A stretch of DNA of 64,000 nucleotides, taken from contig JAMPIT010000481.1 of NCBI GenBank assembly GCA_026261815.1, positions 3,719,501-3,783,500 of the forward strand, given 5' to 3'. The position numbers and the translations under genes were made by a program. The DNA is from Monarcha castaneiventris obscurior. Lineage: Eukaryota; Chordata; Aves; Passeriformes; Monarchidae. This document shows positions 59,801-64,000 of this stretch, in pieces. Below the pieces are notes generated by a model, which saw only the letters and a program-made list of their open reading frames with translations, was not told the DNA's origin and did no database searches. The first letter of the stretch is position 1. Each line of letters begins with the position of its first letter.

Positions 59801-62800
59801 GATTTGTTGACAAAGAAATGGCTAATGCTGATCCATGTGTGGACTGAAAGGATCTTTCCAAGTTGTGTTCTGCAGTAGGGAGGCTGCTGCTTCCCAGGCC
59901 TGAAGCCTGGCACAGATGTGATATGCGCTGCTGCTTTTACCACTTCTCAATTTATAACAAGGAGTCAGTGTTTAGAAGAATTTTGGAAGCTCCCTGCTGG
60001 GTTTGTGGCTAGGTGGTCTTGCTGGCAACACCACCTCCATGCTGAAAGCTGAAAAAATGAAGTGATGGCTAAAGGGAGAATATTAACTCCAGAGGGGTTT
60101 TTTTCCCCTTTCGAAGGAAAAATGCTTACCCCAGATCACTTAGCAGAGTGAGCACTAAAGAATTTCTACCCTCTGGGGTTGGGGATAGGGGTTTTTGGAG
60201 CCTGGTTTTCGTCTTATTTGGAATTAGTCCGTTAGTCCTGCTCTCCACCCACGGACGGGGCAGGACTTTGCCCTGGCACACACTGAGTTTACCATGCAAG
60301 AAACAATTTATCACCTTCTCCTCCCTCTACCTGGCTGAAAAATGGGTCCATGAGCAGGGAGCAGCTGGCTGCAGGTTCCCCTCTGCTGAGCTGTGCTCTT
60401 CCCCTGCCTTCTGCAAAGGGCACATGGGGACAGGGCATCAGGACAGGGCTTGGGCAGCTGAGCCCAGAACCCCCCAAACATCTGGGGGTGCTGAAACTGT
60501 GGCTCAAGGATAGGCTGTGTTTTTAGAAGTGGCAGGATGGCAGCAATCCCTGGTAATGGGATGCATTAATGAGTTATAGAAAAACCACAGGCTATTTTTC
60601 TAGTAAGGTTATCTCACAGACCAAAATCTAGCTGTATTTGTTTTTCCTTAGATATCTCCAAAAACCTGCCCTAGCTTCTAGATGACTTGGAGAGCTGCAA
60701 CTATTCCATGTAAAACGTCCTCCAAATACTGGTTTTATCACTCTTTATAAAAAAAAAAACCATCCCATCACACACCCCAGGACGTTTGCCCTACTCCATT
60801 TATAGAACTCCCAATTTATATTCTTCAGCTGTTTCTTAGAATATTTCTGTAACTGCTGCTTTAGCTGCCTAATGTCAGCATGTAAATCATGAAGCCGAGA
60901 GAATGAAACAAATGAAAACCAATCACAGAACTTTGCATTCCCAAATTCTTGCCATTATAAATTTCCTGCCACTGCCCCTGTAACTCTTGCTGTCGAGCAC
61001 AATGAGGAGGGAAACATGTGCCTTCGCAGGCTGTGGCCTGGCATGACATTCTTGCAATCATCTTTATTATAGTCCCCCTTTTCCTCAGAAAAATATAAGG
61101 ACTGACCTTGCATTTCTTGCTCAATCAGGCATCCTGCTGAGCCTGTCAGCTGCAGAGACCGCTGGATCCTTCCCCTAATTGCTTTCCTCCTTCTTGAACC
61201 TCAGCAACATAAGGAGAAAAAGCCTATATTTCATAAGTGCCATGGTTTTATCCACCAATTTAGAGACAAAGAAGTGCAATTTATAGAGGGAACACTTAAT
61301 GCCTGTTAATTAGGATCCCATCAAGAGGTCTCGAATTTGGCATCCCGAAAATTTACAGCGCAGTTTCACAACCACCACAAGCCCCGAGCCCAAGGGGTGG
61401 CCCTGGCGTCCCTCCTGCCGTGCTGGGAGGTCCCTGGTGCTCCTGCCACTGCTGCTCTCGGGCACTGTGGGCAGCTGGCAGAGGACAGGATCCACCCAAA
61501 AGCTCATCTGGGGAAGGGAAAATTTTTTTGCAGTTGAATACGCTTCCCAAGGGGGACAGGAGGGCGAGGCAGGAGATAGGAGTGGAGCTTGCCTTTGGAA
61601 GCAGTAGGAGACACAGGCTGGAAGGGGCTGGTGGGGCCCAGGTGGAGCTGGTCCTGGGGCAGCTGATTTCTGGGAATCTCGGGCTCTGCACTCAAATGAT
61701 GCCACGGAGTTTCTGAAGCTTTGGCTTCGATCTCGGGGGGTGGCGACGGAGGGAAATAAAGGTAAATTTTCCTGGAAAATTCAAAGAAGATTTTGCATTG
61801 CTGGGTGCAAATGTGTAAGTCAGAGTTCAGTTTGCTCTTCCATGGAAACGCTGAGGCTGAGATCAACCCACTGGGTCTCAGGACAAGCCCTGCAGCCCTC
61901 GGCCACCTCTGAAGAAACAGAGGTTTCTTCATTTGCCCATTTTCTGTAGCTCTGCAGCTGTCGGAGGGAGAGCAGATAAAGACTTCCCTACCCTCTAAAC
62001 TCACCGCACAGGTAGACCCTGAAAACCTGTCAGACCTTAGTGCCAGAGTGTGGCAGATTTTTTTTGGCATCCAAATCTCTGAGGGGTTTCTCAGGCAACT
62101 GCTGATGGCTCAGCAGCAGCCTGGCTGAGAGGCTGGGGCGAGGGGGTGTTGTCTTTTGGAATCTATTTTCCTTCGACTTATCTTTCAGTCTCAGGAATTC
62201 AGGAGCTTTAATCTATTTGAGATTAAAGTCCTTTACAAATCCCTTCTGGCCTTTTTTGGGAGTGAAGAAGTTACAGACACCCTACTGCACATTCCTTCTG
62301 CTGCCCTTTTCCATTGTAAATGAGAAACAAGTAGCTCTAATTGTTGTAAGCACTACAATAAATGAGACAACTGCTCTCAAAGTGCCTCATAAAAGCAATT
62401 AACATATTATCAGGTGAAAGCGTTAACAAGAAAATTTAAGTTTTTACTTGTTTATATATTCAAAATATATTCTTAAGTGCATCACCCAAATGTGCCAAGG
62501 AGGAAGAGGTATGGAATTACCAAAGCTTCCCCAGTCTGGCAACCTGAGAACAGAGTCTATTCATCTGATGTTGACTTTGATTCTGCAAAAGAACTTTTTG
62601 CATCTTCAGAAAACCAAAGCATAAAAATACCTAAGCAGGTAGACTGGCCTCCCATGAAATCCATTGAAATTTTTGAAAATATTTCTGTTGACTTCCCTGG
62701 AGTTTATGCTTTGGTAATAATTATTTTTTAACACAGTCATTCTTGGGGAAAAACAATCTTGCTGTGATTCACTTGTCCTTTGCTCAGCCCATGGGGCTGG

Positions 62801-64000
62801 TGACTGACACTGTGCTACTGTGCTGGGTTCCAGGGCTGAGCTGGGAAGTGTCGGGAGAAATAACAACCCTGCAAGCTATGCCCCAGCATAATCCTCGCTG
62901 TCACGTGGCAGCAACCCCTGAGACAAACCCAGAGGTCCAACCAGTGTTTGCAGAATTAGCTCCGGTTGGCTTTGCTCATGCCAGCAGTGATTTACAAAGG
63001 AGCTGGAAACAGTTGGAGCACTTACTTCTAATCTCAACATATTTTGCTGTGAAAGTGACCAAACACGGGATCAGTTTAAGTTTCCCAGCTTTATGCTGAT
63101 GTGTCATTTGCTTTGGAAGTTTGGGCACCTGGGGTGGTAAATCAGGACCACAGGGTTTTCTGTCCAACATTATTTTTTGGTACTGGCTTCAGCTGTATTG
63201 CTCCAAGTTCTAAATATCACTACTACACTGTTTTATCCCTGTATCCTAATGTTTTTAAGTTCTGTATCTTCAGCACATGTCAGAACAAGCACCCAGTATT
63301 TGTTGACATTTTATCTCCATCTTTCCCATATTTTTGGATCTGATACCTGGCTACTTCACACCTGAGCACTGTGTATCCATCCTGTTTTCTTTTAACCATC
63401 CCTGTCGTTGCACAACCGTGTCCTGCTCCCTCTTGCATCACCATCAGGCCACAACAGAGGCTTGGAGAGACAAAGGACTTCAGAGAGCTGGGAGCCCTCT
63501 CTGTATCAGATAGAGCAGCACTCAGATCCTGCACAGATAGGCAAGGCCAGACTTTCAAAGGTGCTGATCTGACTTGCATATTTGTGACAGGTGTGGCCAA
63601 GTTACTGATAACCACCAGCCTGAGACGTTCCTTGTTTTGGCTGCATCACCTTAATTGTCCCCCAGGATTTTTGGTGTCTTGCTTGTTTTCTCATGCATCT
63701 GATGTCCTCCTCCATCCCACAGCTCTCAACTCCCATCGTCTCCACCTTTCCCTTCCCAAAGGACTGTGCCAGAGGGAGTGTCTGATGATCTTCATCCACC
63801 ACAGCTCCAATTAACTGCCCCACTCACCATGCCAAGAGTTATTTTACACCAGCAAATTCTGAGCCCTGTGTTAAATTAGGCCAGAATTTGTCTGCAGTGG
63901 TTGTGCCTCCAAAATGAGATATTGCTTCTAAGAGTGAGGAGAGGATCATGTTTACACATGCACCACCTGTGAGTGACTTTGGATTGTTTTTTAAGGAGAG

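Larger units (their letters stand above)
43996..64000 (+). other. BMP7: BMP7 intron 1 (5' part, 20 kb)
   Basis: From the donor GTGAGT to the end of the window no BMP7 exon 2 (VEHDKEFFHPR-like) is found on the plus strand, and no other gene is recognisable. Long frames at 52666-53328, 57309-57695, 58024-58595 and 61504-62070 lie in GC-richer patches and show no domain. Enhancers are likely present but cannot be proven here. Confidence 0.8.

Noticed and set aside
61310..62070. Overlapping frames of 98-188 codons on both strands
   Set aside because: Composition-driven frames in a GC-richer part of BMP7 intron 1, with no domain or consistent splicing.
44000..64000. BMP7 exon 2
   Set aside because: Searched the plus strand for the VEHDKEFFHPR-type sequence and found none, so it must lie to the right of the window.

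Overview
The window is vertebrate nuclear DNA, most likely from a bird. It has compact intron-containing genes, CpG-island promoters, few interspersed repeats, one recognisable degenerate CR1-type LINE fragment, and the gene order RAE1 - SPO11 - BMP7, which matches the human 20q13 / chicken chromosome 20 neighbourhood. Species identity is inferred; nothing in the sequence names it.

Layout. (1) 649-4844, minus strand: ten coding exons of RAE1, the WD40 mRNA-export and spindle-checkpoint factor. Only the final ~28-residue exon is missing, beyond the left edge. Its promoter is the CpG island at about 5.0-5.5 kb. (2) 6551-15395, minus strand: twelve coding exons of SPO11, the topoisomerase-VI-like protein that makes meiotic double-strand breaks. 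These correspond to human exons 2-13 and total about 353 residues. The first coding exon is not recognisable by similarity; a good candidate lies at 17575-17716. (3) 17.0-24 kb: AT-rich sequence holding an AT microsatellite, an ~800-bp GC-rich minisatellite with 30- and 48-bp units that stays open in several reading frames, and several splice-bounded open segments on the minus strand. Some of these join in phase with each other and with SPO11 exon 2. (4) 24-42.9 kb: intergenic DNA with a CR1 relic and simple repeats and no gene I can support. (5) 42.95-44.2 kb: CpG island with the first coding exon of BMP7 on the plus strand (43563-43995), covering signal peptide and the start of the prodomain, with two short upstream ORFs and an in-frame upstream ATG. 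(6) 43996-64000: the 5' part of a long BMP7 intron 1. No further BMP7 exon is present.

RAE1 and SPO11 are co-directional, separated by about 1.7 kb between SPO11 stop and RAE1 start codon. SPO11 and BMP7 point away from each other across about 28 kb. The genes are functionally unrelated and there is no operon-like logic. The parts least explained by known genes are the unannotated exon-like segments and the minisatellite upstream of SPO11, and a 14-bp hairpin abutting a SPO11 5' splice site.
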